Assembly (NCBI RefSeq): GCF_032854445.1
Contig: NC_088297.1
Location: forward strand, 21,711,127-21,775,126
From: Liolophura sinensis
Lineage: Eukaryota; Mollusca; Polyplacophora; Chitonida; Chitonidae
Length of the DNA stretch: 64,000 nucleotides
Reading direction: 5' to 3'
Under the pieces are notes generated by a model. That model was given only the letters and a program-made list of their open reading frames with translations, did not search any database and was not told where the DNA came from. The position numbers and the translations under genes were made by a program. Shown here piece after piece: positions 53,548 to 64,000 of the stretch. Positions within the stretch are counted from its first letter, which is position 1. Each line of letters opens with the position of its first letter.

Positions 53548-54330
53548 CGGTTTTGTGCGCAGTGCTCCGTGGAATATTTTCAGCAATTTCATTTTCTGCG
53601 AATTGCGAATTGATTAAGATTAAGATCTGATGTATGTCCAGCATCACCATCATTCCCATGCTGCATGACAAAATTAGTCATCCAATGAGGTTTTGTGTAA
53701 ATATATCATCCATTCTCTGACTAACCTAGAGTAAACACTATGCACGAGATAAGATGAGTTCGCGACACCACAAGTGCCAGATGCCATTATTACCTTAGCG
53801 TTGGGATTAACTCAATTGCAGTTTAATCTTCAATGGAAATGAATCTTTCATGACATATAGCCGTCGTATGCATACATAAAACAGGGATGTTTCCTTTTTA
53901 GATTATTTTACTGGTGCCAAACCTCTTTCCACATCTATAAAGACACCACAGAAAATCAACTCACGGTAGGACTACTTGGATAGTTTTTTCACTGTAAACC
54001 TCTGAACATCTTCTCCATACTTAATGACAGTTTTTTGGTTGAACTCAAGAATCAAAAGATATATTCACGTGTTCAGACTCAAGGGCTTGAAAGTTTTTAC
54101 CCCCCAAAAATGCGTCAAACAAATCGCACACAGTGGTCACACATGGGTGGTTGCATTCGTACAGTCGATTAAACCAGAAACCTTAAAGGATACTTATAAC
54201 GCTTGGTGCTTAGTTCTTACATTTCTTAATAAAAGCACAAAAAGCTTTCCATCTTCTTACTTATAACGCTTGGTGCTTAGTTCTTACATTTCTTAATAAA
54301 AGCACAAAAAGCTTTCCATCTTCTTACTTA
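53548..54330 (+). other. Probable 3' UTR of the CaaX-protein gene
   Basis: No repeat or coding sequence seen until a 67-bp tandem duplication (54191-54324). Each copy carries an AATAAA (54228-54233 and 54295-54300). Confidence 0.45.
54191..54324 (+). repeat. 67-bp exact-looking tandem duplication with duplicated poly(A) signal
   Basis: TACTTATAACGCTTGGTGCT begins at 54191 and again at 54258. Each unit includes CTTAATAAAAGCACAAAAAG. Confidence 0.95.
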
Positions 54331-54910
54331 GAACATAGAAATGACTACAGTTTTCAGCGAGCAGTCCAGAATTAAGATGCCTGCTGTGGTAACATCAACG
54401 GTGATAGCTGTCAAAACAACTTTGACCGGGAGAGAGTCCGAATTCGGGGAACTAAGCTGGTCCCGCGTTCTAAGTATATTCATCGATGACGTCATTTCCG
54501 AATATTTCCTACCAATGACGGGAAATATGCATGAAATAGAGGGCTTGTTAAGAAATATTAAATATGCTTCAGAAATGAAATTTTCTAATTTTGTTGGCAC
54601 ATCTTTCTTTATTTTCCTCTTTGTTTCATAATACATTTTCATGCATCCTTTTATTACGCTGTCTGAAGTAGATATGAGGCCGGAAGTATGTGGAACGGGA
54701 TTAAACATGCAACCTGCGCCAAAGTTTAGTCTTAAATGGTTTGGGTGGGCAAGATTTACCATTTTGCGGCTGTATATTTGATATCTATAGATCACAATCA
54801 TTTTTGTTTTCTATATATTTTTCAAATCATTTCTTCGGTGCTATATTAGATATATTTGTATTTTTCACCATTCACTTAAAGGAACGGTGGTATAGTGTGT
54901 ATAAACTGTA
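54331..54910. other. Intergenic, unassigned open frames
   Basis: Overlapping open frames of 96 (plus, 54341-54631) and 157 codons (minus, 54328-54801) exist but show no recognisable protein family. Probably not genes. Confidence 0.35.
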
Positions 54911-54914
54911 ACAA

Positions 54915-54917
<3 letters not shown>

Positions 54918-54995
<78 letters not shown>
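54918..54995. repeat. (TA)n microsatellite
   Basis: About 39 uninterrupted TA dinucleotides. Confidence 0.99.
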
Positions 54996-54998
<3 letters not shown>

Positions 54999-55044
54999 AC
55001 GCTCTATATGCATGAAAAAAAGATTGCATATTTCTTGTATTTTT

Positions 55045-55128
55045 AGTATGTATGTATGTATGTATGTGTGTATGTATGCGTGTATGTATGTATGTATGTA
55101 TGTTTGAATGTATGTATGTACCGGTATG
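55045..55128. repeat. (TATG)n microsatellite
   Basis: TATGTATG units with GTGT and CGTG interruptions. It borders a minus-strand SINE-B piece, whose tail in this orientation would read TATG, so it may be an expanded SINE tail. Confidence 0.9.
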
Positions 55129-55138
55129 TATACTTGGA

Positions 55139-55266
55139 CCAATTCCTTGATCCAACCTCTCAGTGCTAAGCACCAAGCAAGGCAGCATTATGTACCATTT
55201 TAAAAGCCTTTGGTATGACCCAACCAGGGTTTGATCCCAGGTTTCCCGGCTTCAAAGCTGAAGCTC
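55139..55266 (-). mobile_element. SINE-B 5' part, minus strand
   Basis: TGCTAAGCACCAAGCAAGGC, TACCATTTTAAAAGCCTTTG, GTATGACCCAACCAGGG and TTTGATCCCAGG (B-box in reverse). The order mirrors the start of the copy at 2163. Confidence 0.65.
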
Positions 55267-55805
55267 TACGTGTCTTTTTTACTTAATAATCTTTTTCGGG
55301 GGGTTTATATGTAGTTTTTGTTCTGTCTCTTGTGCTTTTGTGTCCGACTAAATCTCGCACTGGAGTCTATAATGAGCCAATAACAGAAATCATGCAATAA
55401 CAACGGATTCCATGCACATATAGGTACCAAGCTTCTGCGATTTGCCGATATAGTATCGATCTTTCTTGTGCCCGTTCCGTTTTGTTCACACTTCATGCTG
55501 TACAACTATTGTGGAATATTTCATCAGTGCCAAATCCGCAATACTCCATCCTTAAACGAGCAAACTGAAATGTCAACAGCTTTGCAGAACAGGGATTAAA
55601 AAGAACTGACCGGATCCTCGTTTTCAGTCTGGACATGCATCGAGGGTGTGCGTACCAAAATTGTTTTGAATATTTAATTTTTAGTAGACCCGTATTTAAT
55701 GTTTCACGGCATATACCTGTTCCTGGCGTATAACTCTGCATTATTTATTCACGATTAATTGCTTTACTCTCCCCTATGACCAAATCATGACTATTACACG
55801 TGTGG
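55267..55805. other. Intergenic, unassigned
   Basis: Nothing recognised. Confidence 0.4.
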
Positions 55806-56360
55806 TCGCACACAACCATCTTACCTGGGAGAAACCACCACACCACGGTGGTGACCAGTTAGACCTGACAAAAACCGGGCGTCTTCAGCTTGAATGGAGG
55901 AAACCAGACAGAACCAGGGAGAAACCACCACACCACGGCGGTCACCAGTTATACCGGAAAAAGACCGGGCGTTCCCAGTTTGAATGGAGGAAACCAGGCA
56001 GAACCTGCGAAAAACCACCATACCATGGCCGTCACCAGTTATACCTGACAAAGAAAGGGCGTCTCCAGTTTGAATGGAGGAAACTAGGCAGAACCTGGGA
56101 GAAACCACCACACTACGGCGGTCACAAGTTTTTATCTGACAAAGACCGGGCGTCTCCAGTTGGAGGAAACTAGGCAGAATCTGGGAGAAACCACCACACC
56201 ATGGTGGTCACCAGATATACCCTGACATAAAAACGGGCGGTTTCAGTATGACTGGAGGAAACCAGGCAGAACCTGGGCGAAACCATCGTACCTCGGTGGT
56301 GACAAGTTACCTATCAAGATCCACGTGGCTTCAGCCTGAGTGGAGGAACCAGACAGAACA
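55806..56360 (+). repeat. 90-bp tandem array, intergenic
   Basis: Six units each carry GGGAGAAACCACCACACCAC, GGCGGTCACCAGTTATACC, GACCGGGCGTCTCCAGTTTG and AATGGAGGAAACCAGGCAGA. The GGAGGAAACC-GGCAGA-CC-GGGAGAAACC core resembles the minus-strand SINE-A body, so a SINE origin is possible. Overlapping open frames are artefacts. Confidence 0.92.
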
Positions 56361-56690
56361 TGGGAACCAGGTTTCTCCTGACAATCGTCACATACGTGAA
56401 ATATTCCCCGAGTACAAGTCAAAATACAGACCACTTTAAAATAAGTGAAACGGCAGTAGTGTCAGCGAAAGCTGGATTCAAATACATGACTGCGTTGTTC
56501 AATCCATGGTCGTCTGGAGTTCAACTCACTTTGTCATTTTACCAATCTAACGTTGCCCTCACCGACACACCTAAACCTTCCGTATGTTTTAAATAGCCAT
56601 CGCACCACATTATCCAGCACAGGTGAGTTCCAGTATAGGCAAGTCAAGTTAGTGAGTGTAAGAGCCCTGTGGTACAGCTGCTTATTATAT
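56361..56690. other. Intergenic, unassigned
   Basis: Begins with a SINE-A-like piece (CATACGTGAAATATTCCCCG). Nothing else seen. Confidence 0.4.
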
Positions 56691-56694
56691 AAAA

Positions 56695-57265
56695 AGACAG
56701 AAGAATACAGAGTAAAACCAGAACAGCAAAGAGAGTGTGATAGTTAGCAAATGGACACGCGTAACAGGGGAAATACGACTACAGCATAGAGAGTAAAACC
56801 AGAACAGCGATGGGAGCGCGATAGCTGACAAATGATCACAACGTAACCGGTGAAAAACGGCTACAGCATCGAGAGTAAAACCGGAACAGCGATGAGAGTG
56901 TGATAGTTAGCAAATGGACACGCGTAACCGGGGAAATACGACTACAGCATAGAGAGTAAAACCAGAACAGCGATGAGAGCGCGATGGCTGACAAATGATC
57001 ACAACGTAACCGGTGAAATACGGCTACAGCATCGAGAGTAAAACCGGAACAGCGATGAGAGTGTGATAGTTAGCAAATGGACACGCGTACCCGGGGAAAT
57101 ACGACTACAGCATCGAGAGTAAAACCAGAACAGCCATGAGAGTGTGATAGTTAGCAAATGGACACGCGTAACCGGGGAAACACGACTACAGCATAGAGAG
57201 TAAAACCATGGCAGTGACGATAGCACGGTAGTTGGCAAATGGTCACACGTAACCCGGGAAACATG
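56695..57265 (+). repeat. 82-bp tandem array, intergenic
   Basis: About seven units each carry GAGTAAAACCAGAACAGCGA, GTGTGATAGTTAGCAAATGG, ACACGCGTAACCGGGGAAAT and ACGACTACAGCAT. Two alternating variants (GTGTGATAGTTAGC and GCGCGATAGCTGAC) suggest a dimeric higher-order unit. Confidence 0.93.
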
Positions 57266-57703
57266 GTCTCTTGTCAATTTACCTCACTCAGGACTCTATT
57301 CTAACTGTTCAATTACTCAAAATGTCGTATTATATATTATTCTATCATACCACCAGCGATGGTCCTATTCATAATTCTAATACATGTACCTCGTTCACAG
57401 TGCTCCTTTGATCGTATCGAAAAAAACAGGATGTCACGAAATCAAAACGCATCAACTCATTCGAATATAGTTGAAGGGTATAAATCGTATATGAAATGTT
57501 CCTATTTCAACCGACCGCACGTGGCAAGGTGTTTCAACAAACTGCGGATGGTCGTATATAATAATATGAATAAAATATTTCATTTGACTCTCATATTGGA
57601 TTAACGAGTGGTGTCGATATGTTGAGATCAACCTAATCAAAACGTTTGACGTTATTCTATTTCGGTCGAAAAAGCTCTCTTTAAACCCACATGAAAATTT
57701 GTA
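57266..57703. other. Intergenic with a SINE-A body fragment
   Basis: CCGCACGTGGCAAGGTGTTT and AAACTGCGGATGGTCGTATA (57518-57560) are a piece of the SINE-A body. The rest is unassigned. Confidence 0.45.
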
Positions 57704-57974
57704 TTTATTTATTTATTTATTTGATTGGTGTTTTACGCCGTACTCAAGAATATTTCACTTATACGACAGCGGTCAGCATTATGGTGGGTGGAAACCGGGC
57801 AGAGCCCAAGGGAAACCCACGACCATCCGCAGGCTGCTGCCAAACCTTCCAACGTACGGCCGGAGAGCACGCCAGCATGAAATGGATTTGAACTCACAAC
57901 GACCGCATTGTTGAGAGACTCCTGGGTCATTACGCTGCGCTAGCGCGCTTACCAACTGAGCCAAGGGTGCCCCT
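57704..57974 (-). mobile_element. SINE-A copy, full length
   Basis: Starts with the TATTTATTTATTTGATTGGT tail, CGCCGTACTCAAGAATATTT, and ends in the head (CCAACTGAGCCAAGGGTGCC). Flanks share about 10 bases (AAAATTTGTA and AAACATTTGTA). Confidence 0.92.
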
Positions 57975-58640
57975 AAAACATTTGTAAATGTTGAATTTAA
58001 CAAGATTAACATTATATACAACACATTCTTTCCAAGATAGGATTGTGTGAACTAGAGTTTTTTTTTCTCGTTTCGTCTGACTACTTGCATTCAACGAGTC
58101 GAGATGACAAATCGCTCTTTTAAACACTGCTTTTAAACGCTGCTTAAACAAAGTAAAACAACCGATAATCAGTGTTTCTGTGCGTTTAAATGCTAGAACG
58201 CTGGAACTCTTTATAACACAGTTATTACAGTATATATTTATTCACTGCCTCACCCAGACAGAATCTCATATACTTACATTCATGCAAATATATGTACAGT
58301 GTGTAATGCACAGTGCGTCAGTTACCAGCGTTAAACAAGGCGAATAGTTCTCCTGGACGTCCTACAAAGAACCCCAAACTGCGGAACATTGTATCAGAGA
58401 GAACATGGACGAAAACAAGTGGAGAATGAACTGATGCTACATGTTCTAGTACAAAACATGACACTGACATTCTATGGAAAAAAAAATAAAGATGAAAGTT
58501 TCACACTTAAGACCAGTTCGGGAATATATGGTTTAGGTTCAAGAAAAAAAGAATTCATTTTGGTATATATGGTTTTCAAACATCAATATGAAGAATCGTG
58601 AACCCAAAACTTGAATTACATAAAAATTCTGATGTGAACC
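57975..58640. other. Intergenic, unassigned
   Basis: Nothing recognised. Confidence 0.4.
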
Positions 58641-58642
58641 AT

Positions 58643-58848
58643 TAGTTCTTGAAACATTAAAATATCTTTGCAGTCTTGAAACAATGATATTCAGATCTCC
58701 ATGAAGTCTTGAAACAATGACATTCAGATATCCTTGAAGTCTTGAAACTCTGAAATTCAGATATCCTCGAAGTCTTGAAACAATGATATTCAGATATCCT
58801 TGAAGTCTTGAAACAATGGAATTCAGATATCCTTGAAACAATGCCACT
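58643..58848 (+). repeat. 33-bp minisatellite, intergenic
   Basis: About six units of TCTTGAAACAATGATATTCA plus GATATCCTTGAAG. Confidence 0.95.
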
Positions 58849-59367
58849 ATTCATCAGCCTTACATCTCTGGCAAATTCTGTGTTCAGCAAAAGTTTAGAA
58901 AAATATCAAGATTCATCAATGACAGAAATCACCATGGCGGTATTGAAACAATCACGTTATTTAGGTCCATGAAGTTTGATAAAAAATACTGAATTTATCC
59001 ATGAGTTCACGAAAAATAAATTAATGAAGTTAAAAAAAATCAAACAGGAAACCATGATATGGCCACCTTGTCAACGTGGCATTGTAGGTACAACATAGGT
59101 AAGATTTATTAAGAAAGATTCTGAATTCAACCATCAGTCAGAATTTCGTAAATAAAAGATTGATAAATATTGCCAATCCTTTGGCGATCTTCAAATAAGG
59201 ACACGAGATCATGATCGAAAGCTTGATACAGATTTTGAATTCAATCAGCTGTTTTTGAAATTCTATATCATAGATTCAAGACTATACTACTAGCTTTCAA
59301 ACACTGATTTACAGGGTTGAAGTCATAAAGAAGAACGATAAGAAATCTGAAAAATAATTTTGGGACA
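58849..59367. other. Intergenic, unassigned
   Basis: Nothing recognised. Confidence 0.4.
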
Positions 59368-59527
59368 CAGAAGGTTAAAACAAGGACAGAGATAAGCAAA
59401 ACAAGGACAGATAAGCAAAACACGGACAGTGATAAGCAAAAACAAGAACGGAGATAAGCAAAACAAGGACAGAGATAAGTAAAACAAGGACAGAAAAAAG
59501 CACAACAAGGACAGACATAAGCAAAAC
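59368..59527 (+). repeat. About 20-bp minisatellite, intergenic
   Basis: About eight units of GATAAGCAAAACAAGGACAG with small changes. Confidence 0.93.
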
Positions 59528-60300
59528 AACTAAGAAGCATCATGAACGAAAGATCCATGTATACAACTAGATGTAGGGATTATGTCTTTAATAAAAAAAT
59601 GAAGACAATTCAAAAACAAATTCTAGAACTGTCACTAAAGACTATTTACCGATATTCAGTGAACAAATATAGCTCAGCCTGTTGAACAATTACACGTCGA
59701 TAAAGTGCAAAACGATGCTCTAGAGAATGCTAGCTCAAAACAAAATCATGAACATAATTTGGACAGCGATCACCAAACTGCAAAATTTAAAAAATACAAG
59801 AGTGTTTAGAAGCAAATACGGCTTTACATACAAGTCAAGGTAATATTATGATGAATGGGCACGCAAGACATGTTCAAGTTCAAGAAGAATTGAAACGCCC
59901 TGGAGTATAATTAAAAAGGTTCTCAAGAAAACAACGGAAGTCCACATGAGTAAAATCAAAATATTACTCAAAACACTAGGTACCTCGTTAATAAAATGTT
60001 ATAAAGAACAGATACATGTATTGCTGTTCAGTGAGAGGAGGGAATAACACGTTCTGGGATAAGACAAAAACTTCCTAAATAAATAACAAGCGCCGTAGCA
60101 ACATTGCGATCTGCACACAAAGAAAGATACAAAGATGACATTTGTAAATTACAAACCGCTCATTCACAACGTACACAAATATACTCCTTTCCTCTGTGTA
60201 AGTTAGATCAAAGTCTCCACGGGTATATGATCTTCCTACGAGCCTTTATCGGCAGAATTCAGATAGAAATAGTTCAATAGTATTATTAAATTACAACTTT
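59528..60300. other. Intergenic, unassigned
   Basis: Nothing recognised. Confidence 0.4.
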
Positions 60301-60575
60301 GCCCGTAAGTGGGGAGGTCTTCCAGCAACCTACGGATGGTCGTGTATTTCCAGAACCAGAAACTCTAATTCTGGGGCCATATTATTTAAGATTTTTCAAA
60401 GGTATGCATTTGCTCTCGTTTTGGTGTCACTTTCTACATTTATCTCAGCACAGCTTTAAACTGCGATTTCGCAGTCTGTTAACAACAGTCCCATGCAGAC
60501 TCCACACATTGGGACCATATTGTTTACGTTTTCTCAAAAGTATACATTTGCGTTACTTTGTAACTCGTCTGTCCT
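60301..60575 (+). repeat. SINE-A body fragment followed by a diverged direct repeat
   Basis: GCCCGTAAGTGGGGAGGTCT and CAACCTACGGATGGTCGTGT (60302-60345) are SINE-A body. CTGGGGCCATATTATTTAAG (60369) and TTGGGACCATATTGTTTACG (60509) start two diverged direct copies of about 60 bp. Confidence 0.6.
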
Positions 60576-60689
60576 TTTCTTTGTAAAGCAATGTGTGTGG
60601 CTAGTGATAGCCACTGTAGAGATTGCTGTACATTTTGCTGTGCGTTTTAAGATTCCACTAGCATGAAGCCTTTTTAGCGTTACCATCAG

Positions 60690-60925
60690 GTAACTGCCAT
60701 TGCGATGTATCGTCTGTTGGTTGCCATAAATATTGCGAGGATGTCCCTGCCATTGCGATGTGGCCTCTATACACGCTTGGTTGCCATGAAAATTAAGACC
60801 ATGTAATTGCCATTGTCACGTAACCTCTACACTGTTGGTTACCATGGTAGTTACGAGCATGTAACTGCAATTGTGACGTATCCTCTGCACTGTTTGTGGC
60901 CATGGTAGTTACGAGCACGTAACAC
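60690..60925 (+). repeat. About 60-bp tandem repeat, four diverged units
   Basis: Each unit has TGCCATTG-GA-GTA-CCTCT, GTTGGTTGCCATG and a GTTACGAGCATGTAAC-like end. Confidence 0.88.
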
Positions 60926-63900
60926 TAAAAAATTTCTTGCAAGTGGGCCTGATTCAAGTGCATACAAATAAAAATCACCAAAACATCTACTGACAACAAT
61001 TCTGTGCAACTCTACCATCCATAGTTGTATTATCTGGGAAACAAAATCGCGATATTCAATGAAGAAAAAACCACAACACAATAACAGGTATGCTGCATAC
61101 TTATAATACTGAAGCAACGGCTACAAAACAAAAACAGGTTTGTATTATAACAAATAATTTAACAAAACAATAAAACAAAGATATATCATCACACAGGGTA
61201 TAGAGGTGCTAAGCGCGTATTGACCTGTGTAACACTGCAAGTAATGTGTTACTAGTATTGTTCTTTAGGACTGTGAGGGTGATACCTAAATGTATTTATC
61301 TAAACAGCAAGCACCTGTTTTTGCCTCTTAGAACAGAGGTATGAGAGTATCAATTCACTTCACACATGCATATCAGATGCCAGTCACTGATACAAAACAA
61401 CAACAACACTGAAATCAAGATGAAATTGTGGCACCAAAAAACGGCAAGATGTTTTCCTTTAAACCTGGTCAGACAACGGATTATCTTTTTAGTGTACGCG
61501 GTAATCTAGCCAGAGGAACAAAGTAAGGTCCAGCACCCAATGTTATAAATTCATCCCAAAAACGGCACATGAATCAAAATGCTGGCTTATAGCGCTAGGC
61601 AAAATACTTTTGTGTTCTAATGGTAAACTGATTTTGTAAAAATATCTCGTAGAGGTCAAGTGGCTTTGTTGAAAGCTGTATGTGGTATTGGTATTACACT
61701 CTTGCAATACCAAACAAAAAAGAATGAAAAATCCCACAGGAAGGAATGTCTTGACTGGGTGTGGTCCCTATACTACAACGTAAACCCCAAATTCCACTAG
61801 AGGTCAAGCATTCAGAATGTTTGGAAGGTATACTGTACCTATAATGAAATTTTTCTCATGTCTAGAAACTGTGTCTTAACCCAGAGACCAATTCCACAAA
61901 GCCGTTTCGGACTTATGTCAAAATTTAAGCCCTCTTCACAACGATCGGCTTTTCGTGCTGAAAGTTGAAATTTAGACACGTTTGTCGTAGAGTAACATAG
62001 ATAACGTGGACAAAATTTTAATCTTTAAAGCCGAAAAATAAGTTTTACGATCGCATTTTAAATTTTGACTTCAGTCAGAAATGGCTTTGTTGAGTCGGTC
62101 CAAGGTGCTAAGCCACACTTACTGGCGACTTTGTATATTTGTGTTTTGGTATTAGTTGCACAAAATGCGAATTTCCAGTATTTCATTTCCAAATAGAGGT
62201 GGTATGTTACACTGATGAATATCACTTTTTGATATGACACTTTTGAATATCATCTTATACTACTCAAACAGCACTGCTGATAAACAAAAACATGTAAACG
62301 ATAAACAGAGAACTGCAGTGAAATTTACGTATTTTGTACGTCATGCTAGTAAACTAGTATATACGTGATAAAGGACGACAAAATGTGTCGCAGGGATTAT
62401 CTTTCACTTGGATAATATTACAAAATATTTATAGTTAATGGTGCAAAATCTTCAATTTCCGTACCATACAGTCTTAAGTAGGCGACACGTTTTTAAGTTG
62501 CTCAGGCCACGATAGCAAAATTAATGAGTCTGATACCCAGATGGTACCCTTTCGAATACTGCTGAAAAAGTGCCCTTTTAGGGTAAAATGGACGAAAATT
62601 AACCAATTCCACGTTTTAAAGTGAGCTCTGATTAAGATCTGCCATGAAGAAAGGATTTTCTCTAATGTTTTATGTTCCTCTAACAAAACAGTTGCCACTT
62701 ATAAAGTTTTACTACACATAAAAAAGAACAAACATACAAGTTCATATTAAATGACGAGGAAATGAGTAAACTATACGTGAGAAAAAACGACTAGACTTTG
62801 AGCAGAGAGGGACCATTTCATACACCTTTACCTTTATCAACCATTTTTGAATAAACCAAAAGTGAAAATACTTAACATACATACAACATAAATACAGAGA
62901 AAAGTCTCTGTATTGTAAAACAGAATCCCAATATCACATTTCAGTGTTGTGTCAAGGTCAATCTAACATACAATGTATATTAATGATACGTCACGTGATG
63001 CCAATAAAATATAGTGGTATGCCATTAATTAGTTATAAGTTTAACTACAAGTACATAAACAGAAAAGTTTACTACTGCATTGTATATGGTTCGCATGCCT
63101 GTACTTCCTCTGGTTTGATAGGTCACTAGGGCAATGTTACAAAAATACACAACGCAATACTGAGAAATTATGGAAAATAATTGGTAGTCTACATGTCACG
63201 ACCAACAAGTACTGTCAGTTTTCCCAGAATGCATTTTGACGCGTTCGTCTATAAATACACATTTCAGATTGGCTACTGCTGTGACTGTAAACACCAATCA
63301 ATTTGGAGTGGGAGTGGCTGGATGGGGCATTATATAAATAAAGCGTGGCACACTGGTCCCAATTTTTGTACTTCCGGTATAGCACAACCCATGTTATGTA
63401 ACGTTAACCCATAACAGTTCATCCATAGTTCATCCACAGTTCACAAAGTATATCGACAAGAATTACAGGGTTTGTTCATTTCTTGCTACACATCATAGCT
63501 TTCCTGACAAGAAAACTGACACACGTACTACTAGTGCTTCACCTAAACAACTAATAGATTACAGGTGTCGTATCTTTGATAGGAGTTTTTTTTTAACGTG
63601 TACACAAACTTGGATAAAGGATTACTTTCTCCACAAAATCAAGTGTTAATCAATGAATACATATGTCAGTACAATAAATGGTGAACTTCACGTAGCCTAC
63701 GTATTAAAGCTTGACATGTAATTTGGAAATGGTAATATTTCAGCTAACGTAAAACTACAAAGTGAGGTACTGACAAATGAAGTGTGGAAAATTAATTCTT
63801 ACGTCGTGCGTAAATCGACTTTGTGACCTTGCAACTGCAACAACCGGGTGTTTGGTGACTGAAAGCAACTGGGTTTTAGGCGACTGGAAGTGACTAGGAG

Positions 63901-64000
63901 CACATGAACGCAACTGGGAGCATGCAATCGGGCACTGGTATTAGTCATTTCATAGTTTCATAGCATTTCATAGCACCAGGGTTTCTTTCAAGGAGCAGAC
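60926..64000. other. Intergenic, about 3 kb with no recognised repeat or gene
   Basis: Unlike the rest of the intergenic DNA I see no SINE, MITE or minisatellite here. It may be the long 3' UTR or an intron of a gene lying beyond the window, but nothing in it proves that. Confidence 0.35.

Noticed and set aside
54328-54801. 157-codon minus-strand open frame
   Set aside because: No recognisable domain, an overlapping plus-strand frame of similar quality, AT-rich codons, and no splice or start support. Kept only as unassigned.

Overview
This is eukaryotic nuclear DNA, most likely from a mollusc or a close lophotrochozoan relative. The evidence is GT-AG introns of 0.1-2 kb, animal genes with divergent but full-length orthologues, and many copies of tRNA-derived SINEs with an AATAAATA or poly(A) tail of a type I associate with molluscan genomes. 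The taxon is an inference; no species can be named from the window. No bacterial, viral or CRISPR features were seen.

Three plus-strand protein genes are present. (1) Positions 676-19001: the last 17 exons (about 1,315 codons) of UBR5/EDD (hyperplastic discs), a HECT E3 ubiquitin ligase. They cover the MLLE/PABC domain and the whole HECT domain, including the catalytic cysteine codon at 18903; the 5' part of the gene lies upstream of the window. Two one-base frameshifts (near 7504 and 8034) break the frame. (2) Positions 22790-37028: a complete 15-exon TAF5L (PAF65-beta, SAGA/PCAF complex) gene of 591 codons, with an NTD2 domain followed by a WD40 propeller. (3) Positions 49169-53547: a 4-exon gene for an unrecognised 299-residue protein ending in a CaaX box (CQLM), with a GC-AG first intron.

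Intergenic stretches (19-22.8 kb, 37-49.2 kb, 53.5-64 kb) hold minisatellites, SINE copies and unassigned DNA. I named the repeats locally: SINE-A (19 copies or fragments, several with clear target-site duplications), SINE-B (five copies, tail of CATA repeats), SINE-C and SINE-D (single copies), MITE-E (about 220 bp, inverted ends, six copies), Rep-F (about 180-bp unit, dispersed and tandem), and one TTAA-flanked MITE (piggyBac-like) in TAF5L intron 12.

The most unusual pattern is that tandem arrays in all three genes are anchored at 5' splice sites. In UBR5 exon 16 (53 bp x 6), TAF5L exon 2 (124 bp x 5, plus decayed copies) and gene 3 exon 3 (about 117 bp, 3 copies) the repeated unit contains the 3' end of the exon together with its splice donor. 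In four more introns an array begins within about 8-130 bp of the donor.
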